The notes beneath the pieces are model-generated. The model was not told the origin of the DNA and ran no database searches. It saw nothing but the letters and a program-made list of their open reading frames with translations. A stretch of 64,000 nucleotides of DNA from the NCBI RefSeq assembly GCF_029626025.1, contig NZ_JARUBF010000001.1:3224001-3288000 (forward strand), in the 5' to 3' direction. Within the stretch, counting starts at the first letter, position 1. Each line of letters opens with the position of its first letter. Made by a program: the position numbers and the translations under genes. Shown here one piece after another: positions 8,319 to 17,923 of the stretch. Source of the stretch: Solwaraspora sp. WMMD406 (GTDB lineage: Bacteria > Actinomycetota > Actinomycetes > Mycobacteriales > Micromonosporaceae).

Positions 8319-10006
8319 CAGGCCGCCACCTCCTGCCGCGTCCGGGGGTCGCCGTCGGACCGGTGGCTGTCGGACCGGTGGCCGTCGCCGGGCCGGCCGG
8401 ATCCCCGGCCGGCGTGCGGCGCGGTGCCGGCCGCCATGTCGATCAGGTCGACCGCGCCGAGGATCCGGCTGAACGACACCGGGCGATCCGTCGCCGGCTC
8501 CGCGACCAGCAGATGTTCGTCCAGGAAGGTTCGCGCGGCACCCGGGTCGGCGGCCCAGACGGCGACCTGGTCGCTGGCCCGGACCGCTTCGGGACGGCCG
8601 GCGAGCAGCGCCTGCCGGAGCCGGTGCAAGGCACTACGGGCCAGTACGGGCGGATCGTCCTCGCGGGGCTTCGCGCTCAGCGCCGCGACCGCTTTCCGCA
8701 GCGGCGTCACGTGGTGCGCCGCCGCCCAGCTTCCGGGCTCCGGCGTACCGATCACCACCGGACCGGGCCACAGCCGCAGCTCGCCGGACTCGCCGCCGCC
8801 ACTGCCACTGCCACTGTCGCCATCTCGTACGGTCAACGGTGCCCGGATCCGTCCCAGGCTCTGCCCGACCGAGTCGTGCAGTACGTGGAAGTCCAGTGCG
8901 CCGCAGTTCTCGTCGACCCGCTTGATCTGCTTGGCCGACGTGCACAACTGCTCGGCCAGCCCGTACGCCTCGCTGAACGGGTAGTGCGGCTTGACGTAGG
9001 CGATCCCGGCGCACGCGGTCAGCCCCGGCAGCCCGACGTCGGACAGCACCCGCGAGACGACCGGATGGCCGGCGGCGGTCGCCGCGAACCGTTCGACGAA
9101 GGTCGCGGTCACCTCGAACGCCGGCCGGGCGTCCATCACCACGGTCACGTCGTCGCCGCCGACGACCAGCGGCAGCAGCCAACCGGTCCGGTCGGTGACC
9201 TGCTCGACGGCGTACCGCAGGGCGGTGACCGTCACCTCGTCGAGCGCCCGGCTGAAGGCTCCGAGCCAGTCCAGGAACTCCTGCCCGCTGTACGCCTCGG
9301 CGATGCTGCGGAACACGCCGCCGATGCCGTTGCCGTCGGCGTGCATCACCGCCACCCAGCCGGCGTTGCTGACCCCGTCGTTCAGCTGGTCGGCCTGGAC
9401 CACCGCCGAGTCGACCAGCCGGTCGGCCATCCGGTTCCGGCCGTCGTCGCGTCGCCGCCAGGCCGCGTCGACCTTCGCCGCCCTCGGATACCAGGTGCCG
9501 CCCTCGCGGCCGAATGCGGTCGACGGCTGCCCCGAGTAGTGGCACGGCCGGGTGAACGGCAACGTCGGGTGCCGCAGCGACGCCGACGGGCGGCGGCTAC
9601 GCCACGCCGCCTGCCGCTGGTACGCCCGGGTCAGCGCCGGACCCAGATCGGCGTCGCCGGCGACCGGCTCCGGGTCGACGGTGCCCCAGACATCCAGGCC
9701 AGGGGCCTCGTCGAGCGCCCGGCGGGTCACCGCCCGGACGACCGCCCGGCCGGTGTCGGCGTCGTCGGCCAGCAGCAGCGCCTTGCCGGAGGCAGCCACC
9801 ACGATCTCGACGAGGGGCTCCGTACGCCCGTTGTTGATCGTGTCGACGGCTGTTCGCACCCATTCGGTGCCCGCTCGGAAGATCAGTTCGCTGGCTCCGA
9901 CGTTCACCGCCTGCTTGTTGCTGGCGAACACGTACGCCTGATTGGCGCCGGTCTCTATCACCACCCAGTGCCGGCCCGTGCCGCTCGCTGGAGACTGGCT
10001 ATTCAT
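8318..10006 (-). CDS. cas10: Cas10, type III large subunit with GGDD cyclase palm, no HD domain
   Basis: Signature subunit of type III CRISPR-Cas, first gene of the operon (562 aa). The palm domain contains HADGNGIGG with D224 and the cyclase motif LVVGGDDVTVV (GGDD at residues 283-286), so cyclic oligoadenylate synthesis from ATP on target RNA binding is expected. The N-terminus begins directly with a palm/ferredoxin-like region (WVVIETGANQAYVFASNKQA); there is no HD nuclease motif and the protein is shorter than typical 700-900-aa Cas10, so no DNase activity is predicted. ATG 10006 was chosen because GAGGGG lies 6 nt upstream; the frame stays open to 10177 but has no better start. A cOA-making Cas10 fits the CARF-HEPN gene at the other end of the locus. 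Confidence 0.9.
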   Translation of the reverse strand: MNSQSPASGTGRHWVVIETGANQAYVFASNKQAVNVGASELIFRAGTEWVRTAVDTINNGRTEPLVEIVVAASGKALLLADDADTGRAVVRAVTRRALDEAPGLDVWGTVDPEPVAGDADLGPALTRAYQRQAAWRSRRPSASLRHPTLPFTRPCHYSGQPSTAFGREGGTWYPRAAKVDAAWRRRDDGRNRMADRLVDSAVVQADQLNDGVSNAGWVAVMHADGNGIGGVFRSIAEAYSGQEFLDWLGAFSRALDEVTVTALRYAVEQVTDRTGWLLPLVVGGDDVTVVMDARPAFEVTATFVERFAATAAGHPVVSRVLSDVGLPGLTACAGIAYVKPHYPFSEAYGLAEQLCTSAKQIKRVDENCGALDFHVLHDSVGQSLGRIRAPLTVRDGDSGSGSGGGESGELRLWPGPVVIGTPEPGSWAAAHHVTPLRKAVAALSAKPREDDPPVLARSALHRLRQALLAGRPEAVRASDQVAVWAADPGAARTFLDEHLLVAEPATDRPVSFSRILGAVDLIDMAAGTAPHAGRGSGRPGDGHRSDSHRSDGDPRTRQEVAA

Positions 10007-10552
10007 CCGTACCCCTCGGTCGCTCCACTGTCGTAAAGACATGGACGGACAGACGGACCGCACCCGGTCCGCCGCTGCGTCGAGGACAGCCGGCAAACAT
10101 ATCCGACGTGGTGGCCGGCCCGCACCGCCGGCAGCCACTTTTTCTGACGACGATTCAAAGATCAGGCGACCGTCCAAGGCGACGTCGTTCCAACCGGACG
10201 CGGCTGCCGCCGTTTCACCCCGATCATCCGGTCTGGACAGCTGAGTCGGGGCCGACCTGATGTAGCGGTCTCACCAGAAGCTGCGCGGACAGCCCGACGG
10301 GGCGGCGTTGACGCTGCTGCCGGAACCGGAACGGATCCCGGTCGATCGCGGTGCGGTGCTCGACCACGGGCGGTCAAGCCGGCGTCGGACGTGCACCCGG
10401 TCGATCTGTCCGCGCCGATTGCCGAGATCCGGTAGCGGATCCACGCCCTTGGTGCGGCCGTCGCCGAGCCGGCCGGCAGCTGAGCCAGTCCGTGATCCAC
10501 TTCGGCTGATCGACGCGACACACCGAGACGCCATTCGACAGTGCGAAGTGGA
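10007..10552. other. 546-bp intergenic region upstream of cas10
   Basis: No convincing gene is seen on either strand. It must hold the cas operon promoter on its left side. A 6-bp hairpin (cggacc / ggtccg, 10054-10071) lies 48 nt before the cas10 start. The stretch 10070-10200 is the most A/T-rich part. Short frames here have poor third-position bias. No CRISPR repeat was found. Confidence 0.5.
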
Positions 10553-12952
10553 TCATGACACTGGCGACTCGGCGACAGCCGACGGCGGCACCGGCACCAC
10601 CGACCGGCCCGGATACGTTCCCCACGGTTCGACCAGGTACGGGGTGAGAAAAGCCAGCAGCAGACCGAGCGCGACCCCACCGGGCAGATAGCCGATCGGG
10701 TCGTAGCTCTGCTGGTATTCCAGCCACGGCAACAGCTGACCGAACCCGAACGCGAGGATCATGCCGCAGACCAGGGCCACGTATCCACCGGCCAGCAGCA
10801 CCACGCCGAGCCCGATGCCGCTCCCGACGCGGCGGACGACCCCGAGGCGGTAGCGTCCGGCGCCGGCTGGCCGAGACACGCGGCCCGCCTCCGTGGTGCG
10901 GCCCACGCCGGGCGTGCGACGTGTTCGTGGGGCGCGGATCGTCGCGATGGTCAGGGCGGCGGCCGGCACGGCCAGCGCCGGCGCGACGGCCGCCAGGGGA
11001 TAGGTGACCGGCGACGACATGACAGCACCGCTGAGCACCGCCGTCCCGAACACGGCCGCGCCGGCGCCGACCGCGAGTGACCAGGCCGCCGCTGTGGTCT
11101 CGGGCAGCGTCCTGATCGACGTCCGCGCCGAGGACGCGGTCACCGCGGCGCCGGCGACGACCGCCAGTACGGTCGACAGGCCGACGGTCACGGCGAGCGC
11201 GACCGGCGGGACCGGCGGTCCGTCACTGAGGAAGACGCCGTAGACGTACAGGCCCGGCACCAGGAACGCGGCCAGCACGGCAAGCCGCGCGACCAGCAGC
11301 CGGTCGCGCTCCGGAGACCGTCGACGGGTGGGGGCGAGGCGATCGGTCGCCCACCACGCCGCGATCGTCAGTAGCAGCGCCCCGGCGGCCAGCCAGGGCA
11401 GCGCGGACTGGGTGTGCCACCCGGACTGGATCACTCCGACGGTGGCGGTGTACAGCACGACCGGGCTGGCCAGTGCGGGCAGCAGCGACGCGCGACGGTA
11501 CGCGGCGGCGGCCGCCAGGCACACCGCGACGCAGCAGATGGCGTACATCTGCAGGTCCTGCATCCAGACCCGGCCGGTCGAGGTGTCCCATTCGGCCCAG
11601 CCGGCCGGCACCGCGTCGGTGTGTGGCCAGGGTGTCTGCAGCCCGATGTTCGGGGTCAGGTAGGCGAGTGTCACCGCCCAGCCGATCGCCGCACCCGCCG
11701 CCCCGCCCCAGGCGAGGATCTCCCGCCAGGACCGGCGCGGCGGGACGGACCCCGGCTGACCGGCTGGGACGGACTCCGGCTGGCCGGCCGGTACGGCCGC
11801 CTGCCTCGCCGCGCCGGCCCCCCGATCCACCAGAATGGTCGGCTGGCCGGCGACGACCTCCGGCCAGATCGGGTCGGGCCGGCTCGCCGGAATCCGGCCG
11901 GCCGCCCAGCGTGCCACGGCGAAACAGAACGCGTTCGTGGCGAGGGTGGCGACCGTGACGACCGGAGTGGGCAGCGTCGCCCACCAGCCGTACGGGGTGA
12001 ACAAGTAGGCGACGAGCAGTCCGCCACCGATCACCGCCGTGGTGGCCACCAGCAGGCGTGGGGCCGTGGCCGGCCGAGGTCGTGGCGGCGCTGGCGGTCG
12101 TGGCCGGACCGCCCGCACCGTGTACGCCAGGGACAGCGCTACCGCGCCGAGCAGGATCCCCGGCGGGATCGGCAGCGGTGTCCGTGCCCCATCCAGCCCG
12201 GCGACAAGCGAGGCCGTGATGACGCTCGCGGCCAGTGTGACGGCGGCGGTGGCCGGTACGGCGGCGGCGAGCGCCCACCGGGGGGCGCGGCGGGCGATGG
12301 TCGCCACCACGATGGTCAGCGGGATCAGCGTGCCGGCGACGACGGCCGGGCCCACGACGGCACCCGCCGGGCCGGTGACAGCGACGGTGAACGCCGAATC
12401 GGTGACGCTGCCCGCCAGGTGGCGTACGGCCGATTCGGCGACGACCAGCCCGGCCAGCACCGGGATCGTCGCGGCGAGGCACCACGACCGGCTGGCCGGT
12501 GCTCCCCGCCGGTGGCGCAGCCGGTCGGCGAGCAGCACACCGCAGCCGATCCCGGCGACGACGTGCCCGGTGCGGTTCAGCAGGGTCAGGACGGCCGGCA
12601 GATCGTCGCCGGTGCTGCTGGCCATCCACAGTGGTCCGTTGGCGAGGATGGCCAGGACGGCTGCCGCCAGTGGGGCGAGGAACAGGGCGACGACGTGCAA
12701 TGCGGTCCGCTCGACCCGGTCGACCGGGATCGCGCCGACGGGGCCGATCCCGGATCTCCTGGCGCAGACGAGGCTGGCCGCGAACCGGATCTGCCGCCAG
12801 GTCCGTACCGGCGCGGGAACTCCCGGCTCGTGGCCGAGCGCGTGTGACTCGGCGAGCCATTCGCGGATCAGTTCGTCGCGGTCGGCGGCCGGCCAGCGGC
12901 GGGCCGCGACGACGAACGCCCGGTGGACCAGCCGGCTCGGCATGCTGGTCAC
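10553..12952 (-). CDS. Large multi-spanning membrane protein, coupled to PadR gene
   Basis: A 799-aa integral membrane protein with more than ten hydrophobic segments spread over the whole length, so probably a permease-like or sensor protein of unknown substrate. The first 60 residues form a soluble helical cap (RRWPAADRDELIREWLAES) that recurs at the N-terminus of actinobacterial membrane proteins encoded beside PadR regulators. The GTG start at 12952 shares a GTGA with the padR stop, so the two are translationally coupled and the PadR protein probably controls this gene. A Pro/Gln/Val repeat (AVPAGQPESVPAGQPGSVP) sits in a loop near residue 400. A longer in-frame ORF start lies inside padR and is not used. 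No transporter signature motif was recognised. Confidence 0.75.
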   Translation of the reverse strand: MTSMPSRLVHRAFVVAARRWPAADRDELIREWLAESHALGHEPGVPAPVRTWRQIRFAASLVCARRSGIGPVGAIPVDRVERTALHVVALFLAPLAAAVLAILANGPLWMASSTGDDLPAVLTLLNRTGHVVAGIGCGVLLADRLRHRRGAPASRSWCLAATIPVLAGLVVAESAVRHLAGSVTDSAFTVAVTGPAGAVVGPAVVAGTLIPLTIVVATIARRAPRWALAAAVPATAAVTLAASVITASLVAGLDGARTPLPIPPGILLGAVALSLAYTVRAVRPRPPAPPRPRPATAPRLLVATTAVIGGGLLVAYLFTPYGWWATLPTPVVTVATLATNAFCFAVARWAAGRIPASRPDPIWPEVVAGQPTILVDRGAGAARQAAVPAGQPESVPAGQPGSVPPRRSWREILAWGGAAGAAIGWAVTLAYLTPNIGLQTPWPHTDAVPAGWAEWDTSTGRVWMQDLQMYAICCVAVCLAAAAAYRRASLLPALASPVVLYTATVGVIQSGWHTQSALPWLAAGALLLTIAAWWATDRLAPTRRRSPERDRLLVARLAVLAAFLVPGLYVYGVFLSDGPPVPPVALAVTVGLSTVLAVVAGAAVTASSARTSIRTLPETTAAAWSLAVGAGAAVFGTAVLSGAVMSSPVTYPLAAVAPALAVPAAALTIATIRAPRTRRTPGVGRTTEAGRVSRPAGAGRYRLGVVRRVGSGIGLGVVLLAGGYVALVCGMILAFGFGQLLPWLEYQQSYDPIGYLPGGVALGLLLAFLTPYLVEPWGTYPGRSVVPVPPSAVAESPVS

Positions 12953-13320
12953 GTGGCTTCGGGAGCGATGGTGCCGGGCCGGCCGGTGACCGGGTCGGCA
13001 TGCCCGGGGGCGTGCGGGCGCAGTGTGGCGTAGAGCGCGGCCAGTTCGGTGCGGGCGGCGACCAGCCCGTCCGGGGTGAGCTGGTAGTAGCGCCGGGCCG
13101 GGCGGCCTTCGGCCACCGGGTCGATCTGCTCCCACTGCGCGTGCACCCAGCCGGCGGCCAACAGCCGGTTGAGGATCGGGTAGAGGGTGCCGCTGGGCTG
13201 TCCGGTGGCCCGCATCAGCTCCAGGCCGTAGCGGCCGGTGCCGGGGTCGTCGAGCAGTGCCGCGAGCACCCGGGCCACCCCGGTGGTGATCTGGACCGGT
13301 CGCGTCATACCCGGCAGCAT
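12949..13320 (-). CDS. PadR-family transcriptional regulator
   Basis: A 123-aa winged-helix regulator. The order is typical of PadR: helix-turn-helix (VLAALLDDPGTGRYGLELMRA), the TGQPSGTLYPILNRL recognition helix, then the wing WEQIDPVAEGRPARRYYQLT, followed by a short C-terminal dimerisation helix. The start is ATG 13320 or ATG 13308; neither has a strong ribosome binding site. The stop overlaps the GTG of the membrane-protein gene. PadR proteins usually repress their own operon in response to a small molecule or stress. A second PadR/membrane-protein pair with the same GTGA junction lies at 26-27 kb. Confidence 0.9.
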   Translation of the reverse strand: MLPGMTRPVQITTGVARVLAALLDDPGTGRYGLELMRATGQPSGTLYPILNRLLAAGWVHAQWEQIDPVAEGRPARRYYQLTPDGLVAARTELAALYATLRPHAPGHADPVTGRPGTIAPEAT

Positions 13321-13411
13321 ACTCGGACATCTACATAGGGTCCAGATTCCCGCCGCCGGCCGATGTGTCGCTGGCGGATATCCGGTTGCCGGCGGCTGAG
13401 ACGATCATCCG

Positions 13412-16400
13412 GTGCCGCACCCCACCACCGAACTGCTCGCCGCCCTCGAACCGCTGGCCCACCGCGCCCGGATGTCCGCCCTGGCCGGGCACGCCCGCCG
13501 GCTGGCCGCCGCCGGGCAGCTGCCCGCCGTACTGACCGACTTGGCGCGCGGCGACGCCTACCAGCGGTTCCTCGGCCTCACCATGGCGGTGATCGTCGGC
13601 GACCAGGCGACGGTGCGGGCCGGCTTCACCGACCCGGACCGCCGGCTGCGGGCGATCGCGGTCGCCGCGTACCTGCGCTCCAGCTGGGCGGATCCCGACG
13701 AGGTGGCGGCGCTGCTGCACGACGCCCCGTCCGACCTGCGGCGTATGGCGTACCGGACGCTGCGCGCCGCTCGCCGGGCCACCCGCCGCGCGGAGCTGGC
13801 CGACCTCGCCGACGCGCTCATCGAGGCGGTCCGCGCCCGGTTCGGCGACACCGAAGCAGCGGTCCTGCTGCCCGCCTGTGGCCCGGACACCGTCGCCCGG
13901 CTGCTACCAGACCTGTCGTACGCCATCGCCGGCGGCACCAAGCTCGCCCGCCGGCACCCCACCGTGCTACTCGACTTCGCGCAGACGCAGCTCGCCGCCC
14001 GGTCCGGTGCCGTCCGCGACGACTGGTGGCGCGACTGGGGCGACGCCGTACTGCACACCGCGCAGCGGCATCCGTCGCGGGTGTTCGACCTGCTGGAGCG
14101 GTACGCCCCGACGACCCGCCTGCCCGGCACGACGACCGCGTACGGCGTACTGGCCGCTGTCGATCCGGTCCGGACCCTGCGGCTGCTCACCGCCCCGGCG
14201 AGGGCCGGCTGGCTGCGCGGCCAGCGGCTGCCGGCCGCGGTGCTGGACCGGCTGCGCGACGTCGCCCTGGCTGACCTGACACCGCTCGGCGTACGGCTGC
14301 GCGGCATCGACCACGCCTTCGCCCGGCTGCTGGACGCACTGGCACCGGCCCGCCGGGGCGAGCTGTATGACGCGGTGACAGCCGACGTGGACACCGCCGA
14401 CGTGCTGCTGTCGGTCGAGTTGCTGACCGTACTGCCGCGCCGCTGGCAGCACCGGGAAGCCCGCCGGATACTCCGCCTGGACCGGGTCCGGGCCAGCGAG
14501 GATCTGACCCTGACGTACACCGCGTTCCTGCCCTGGGCCGAGGCGGACTCGGCGCTGGTCGCGGCCGCCCGGCGCGCCGACGCCACCGCCCGGGGCACCG
14601 GCTACGCGCTGCTGCTGGCCGCCGCCGGGCGCAGCGCCGACCCGGCGGCCGTCGTCGCCGCCGTCGAGCAACTGCGCCGGCTGCGCAACGACCAGGACCC
14701 GGTACGGGCCCGCGCGTTCACCGCGTTGTCGCAGGTGGTCGGCCTGCTGACCCCGGCGACGGTGCCGGCGCTGACCGACGTCGTCACCCAGGCGGTGGCC
14801 GCCCGGGACACCTCGTCGGCCAGTCTGACCGCGATCGGCGGGCTGGCCGGGCAGGTGCTGCGCCGGCACGTGGCCGACCCGGCGCTGGTCGGCTGGGCGA
14901 TGCGGACCTTCGACACCCTGTACGACGGCCGGCAGTTGCCGTTCCTCGGCCGGCTCGACCACGTGCTGCGCCGAGGTCAGGAGCACGACCTGTTCGACCG
15001 GATCGCACCGTGGATCGAGGGCGCGGCGGCCCGGGACCGGTACGAGCCGCTGTTCGCCGTCGCCTGGTCGCTGGGCCGGCGGGCCTGGCGGCTGCCGCAC
15101 CTGCAGCGGCTGCTGCGCAAGGCGATCCGCCCCGGCGTGGTGTCGTCGGTGTTCCGCCGTGCGGTGACCCTGTGGCTGGCCGACCCGGCGACCCGGGCCG
15201 ACCGGGTCGGCGAGGTCCTTGCCGTCGACGCGTCCACCGTGGAGATTCACGAGGTGTGGCAGGCGATCTGCACCCGCCGTACCGACCTGCTCGACGAGGT
15301 GTTCACCACCCCGGCGGACCAGCGGGCCGGCAAGTTCCTCTCCGCCGGTGCCCGCTGGGTGCCCGGCCCGGCGCACCGGGTCGCCCGGTGGCTGCCCCGC
15401 CACCAGCAGGCGTACGCCGACCTGCTGGCGTCGATCGCCGCCGACCGGAGCATGGCCACACATCATCGGGTACGGGCGATCAGCTCCGCCGCCCCGGTGT
15501 CCGGTGCCGGCCGGGCGGTCGTCACCCGGTATCTCGACGCGGCGGACGTCACCCTCGCCGAGGCGGCGCTGGCCGCGCTGGCCTGGACCGACCGGCCGGA
15601 CGAGGCGCTGCCGGTGCTGCTGCGGCACGTCGACGACGACCGGGCCCGGGTCGCCGTCTACGCGGCCGGCCGTACCGCCCGGCTCGTCGCACCGTCGACG
15701 CTGGTCGCCACGCTGACCGACGTCGCCCTCGGCGCGGGCAAGGTGACCAGCCGCAAGCAGGCCTTGCGGCTGCTCGCCAGGTACGGCCCACCGGAGGCGT
15801 TGGACATCGTCACCGAGGCGTACCAGCGGGTGGACCAGCATCCCGACGTACGGGCCGCCGCCGTCGCCGCCGCCCGGCAGCGACCCGACGTGCCGGCCAG
15901 CTGGGCGATCCTGGCCGGTGCGGCCGCCGGCGGCGGCCGGCCCGATGCGGCGGCCGGCCGCACTGATTCGGAGGTGCCGTCGCGGGCCGAGGTGTCGGCG
16001 CTGCTGGACGCACCACCGTCGACCATCGCCGAGCCGGACCGCCCCCGGTACGCCACCCTGGTCGTGGCCGCCACCGGCAACCCGGACCCGGAAGCGGCCC
16101 GGCTGGCCTGGGCGGCGCTGCCGGCCTGGGCCCGCTGGGCACCCGACCTGACCGGGCTGACCGTCGCCGCCCTGACCGACCTGGACGACCCCTACCGGTG
16201 GGCGTCGGCGATGCGGGTCGTGACCCGGCTGCTCGACGAACCGGCACCGGCACCTGCTGCTGTGGCAGCGGCGACCACTGAGTCGCCGCTGGTGGTCGCG
16301 GTGGAGGCGCTGGCCCGGCTGGACCGGACCGACGACCGGCCGGGCGACCCGGCGTGGGACCGGCCGGCCCGCCGCCGTCTCGACCGGGTCGTCGACGCGG

Positions 16401-16867
16401 CGGTGGGCTGGTGCCGCGACACCGACCCGGACACCGGCCGGACAGCGGTGCGGGCTGCAGCGCGTACCCTCGTCGGTTTTGCCGACCTGACCCCGCAGGG
16501 GGCCCGGCTGCTCGCCCACCTGGTGCCGCTGGCCGCACCGACCGCGACCCCGATCGTCGCGGAACTGACCGCGCTCGCCGACCTGGTCGCCGACCGGCCG
16601 GTGCTCGCCGGCCGGCTCGCCAAGACGCTGACCGACGAGGTCCGCCGCGCCGACGGCAGATGGGAGCCGGCGGTGCTGACGGCCGTCGCCGGGGCGCTCG
16701 CCGAGCGGGACGACCTGGCGGCCGGGCTGTTCGCGGTGGCGCTGGTCCGGGCCGGTGTCCGGTACGGCTGGTCGCCGTCGTGGCGGTCGCCGCTGCACCG
16801 GCTGCGCCGCCATCCGGTGCCCGACGTCCGGTCGGCCGCCCTCGACATCACGATGGCCGCTGGCTGA
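13412..16867 (+). CDS. HEAT-like repeat protein, 1,151 aa, function unknown
   Basis: A very long, almost entirely alpha-helical protein made of degenerate 30-40-residue helical pairs, as in HEAT/armadillo solenoids (for example ARVAVYAAGRTARLVAPSTL and VRAAAVAAARQRPDVPASWA). It has no signal peptide, membrane segment or enzyme motif, so a cytosolic scaffold or binding protein is likely. The start is GTG 13412. It is divergent from padR across a 91-bp gap that holds both promoters. Trp-rich segments about residues 205-215 (DDWWRDWGDAV) are notable. Similar long solenoid proteins occur singly in actinomycete genomes without known roles; nothing here ties it to the CRISPR locus. Third-position GC is uniform from end to end, so it reads as an intact gene. 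Confidence 0.85.
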   Translation: MPHPTTELLAALEPLAHRARMSALAGHARRLAAAGQLPAVLTDLARGDAYQRFLGLTMAVIVGDQATVRAGFTDPDRRLRAIAVAAYLRSSWADPDEVAALLHDAPSDLRRMAYRTLRAARRATRRAELADLADALIEAVRARFGDTEAAVLLPACGPDTVARLLPDLSYAIAGGTKLARRHPTVLLDFAQTQLAARSGAVRDDWWRDWGDAVLHTAQRHPSRVFDLLERYAPTTRLPGTTTAYGVLAAVDPVRTLRLLTAPARAGWLRGQRLPAAVLDRLRDVALADLTPLGVRLRGIDHAFARLLDALAPARRGELYDAVTADVDTADVLLSVELLTVLPRRWQHREARRILRLDRVRASEDLTLTYTAFLPWAEADSALVAAARRADATARGTGYALLLAAAGRSADPAAVVAAVEQLRRLRNDQDPVRARAFTALSQVVGLLTPATVPALTDVVTQAVAARDTSSASLTAIGGLAGQVLRRHVADPALVGWAMRTFDTLYDGRQLPFLGRLDHVLRRGQEHDLFDRIAPWIEGAAARDRYEPLFAVAWSLGRRAWRLPHLQRLLRKAIRPGVVSSVFRRAVTLWLADPATRADRVGEVLAVDASTVEIHEVWQAICTRRTDLLDEVFTTPADQRAGKFLSAGARWVPGPAHRVARWLPRHQQAYADLLASIAADRSMATHHRVRAISSAAPVSGAGRAVVTRYLDAADVTLAEAALAALAWTDRPDEALPVLLRHVDDDRARVAVYAAGRTARLVAPSTLVATLTDVALGAGKVTSRKQALRLLARYGPPEALDIVTEAYQRVDQHPDVRAAAVAAARQRPDVPASWAILAGAAAGGGRPDAAAGRTDSEVPSRAEVSALLDAPPSTIAEPDRPRYATLVVAATGNPDPEAARLAWAALPAWARWAPDLTGLTVAALTDLDDPYRWASAMRVVTRLLDEPAPAPAAVAAATTESPLVVAVEALARLDRTDDRPGDPAWDRPARRRLDRVVDAAVGWCRDTDPDTGRTAVRAAARTLVGFADLTPQGARLLAHLVPLAAPTATPIVAELTALADLVADRPVLAGRLAKTLTDEVRRADGRWEPAVLTAVAGALAERDDLAAGLFAVALVRAGVRYGWSPSWRSPLHRLRRHPVPDVRSAALDITMAAG

Positions 16868-17050
16868 GCTCGACTGGCCGGCCGGCTGCCGGCTGAGCTT
16901 GACCAGACGGCCGCCGGCTGCGCCCGACCGGGCGTTGACCTTGCCCGACCACCTCATCATGATCAGCGAACCGGCAGGTCGGTGCCGGTGTGGTCGGAGA
17001 GGCGGTAGGCGCGGGTGCAGCGAACGGGACGATCGCGGCCGTACGGACGT

Positions 17051-17923
17051 ATGAGGTCGGGCCGGTGGGTCCGGGCGGTGGCCGGGCTCGTCGCGTCCGT
17101 CGTCACCCTGGCCGGTGTCACCGGCTGCGGCGACGACGAACGGATGGCCGCCTTCGAGGAGGCGGTGATGCCGATCGTCGTCGAGATCGCCAAGGAGTCG
17201 GTGGCGGCCCTGCCGGCGCCGTACCGGATCGTCGCCGAGGTCGGTATCTACGCCACCGAGGAGGCGGCCCGCGAGCAGGCGGCCGACCGGGACGCCACCT
17301 ATCTGCTGATCAACCAGACGATCGACGGCGCGCGGCGGGTGAGCGTCTTCCGCATCGACACCACCCGCAAGCTGCGGATCGACATGGACGGGCGGTTCGT
17401 CACCGAGATCGAACAGAACCGGATCACCATCACCGCCGACCCCACCGTCGACTCCACGCTCGTGATCACCGACGCGCTGGACAGCGAACCGGTGTACGCC
17501 GGTGGCCGGCTCGTCTTCACCGGCGACGATCTGCACTACGACCTCGACACCGGGCGGTTCGGCGACCCGGAGCAGGATCCGCAGTTCGCCGCAGCGGTGG
17601 ATCTGGTGGAGCCCCGGTTCGCCGGCACCTGGAGTTCGCTGACCGGCGGCCAGGCCGCGCTGCGTAACGGCGCACAGGCCGCAGACTGGGACGACGGTAC
17701 GCCCACCCTCGGCGGCTGCTCGTCGCTGCCCGGCTCGGCCTGGAACGACGAAGAGGTCGTCCAGGGCATGTTCAGCGGCAACCGGTGGCGCCGGCTGTTT
17801 CCGGTCTACTGCATCCGGACCAGCGACGGGCGGTACGGCACGCTCACCCAACGCACGTCGGTCGACGGTGAGCAGGGCCCGCTGCAGCTGGAGTACGTGC
17901 TGTGGAAGAAGGCGGGCGACTGA
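17051..17923 (+). CDS. Putative secreted lipoprotein
   Basis: A 290-aa exported protein. Start ATG 17051 gives a short Arg-rich N-terminus, a hydrophobic stretch (AVAGLVASVVTLAG) and a lipobox VTGC, so the mature protein should be anchored by its N-terminal Cys (about residue 26) to the outer face of the membrane. The rest is soluble and beta rich, with Asp/Thr-rich strands (RITITADPTVDSTLVI) and three further Cys residues. A GTG at 17015 would give a 12-residue extension ahead of the signal peptide and is less likely. No enzymatic motif was recognised. It stands alone, 183 bp after the HEAT-like gene. Confidence 0.78.
   Translation: MRSGRWVRAVAGLVASVVTLAGVTGCGDDERMAAFEEAVMPIVVEIAKESVAALPAPYRIVAEVGIYATEEAAREQAADRDATYLLINQTIDGARRVSVFRIDTTRKLRIDMDGRFVTEIEQNRITITADPTVDSTLVITDALDSEPVYAGGRLVFTGDDLHYDLDTGRFGDPEQDPQFAAAVDLVEPRFAGTWSSLTGGQAALRNGAQAADWDDGTPTLGGCSSLPGSAWNDEEVVQGMFSGNRWRRLFPVYCIRTSDGRYGTLTQRTSVDGEQGPLQLEYVLWKKAGD

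Noticed and set aside
10162-10691. Short frames on both strands in the gap before cas10
   Set aside because: Poor third-position bias, many Arg/Ser/Pro, no homologous motif and no ribosome site.
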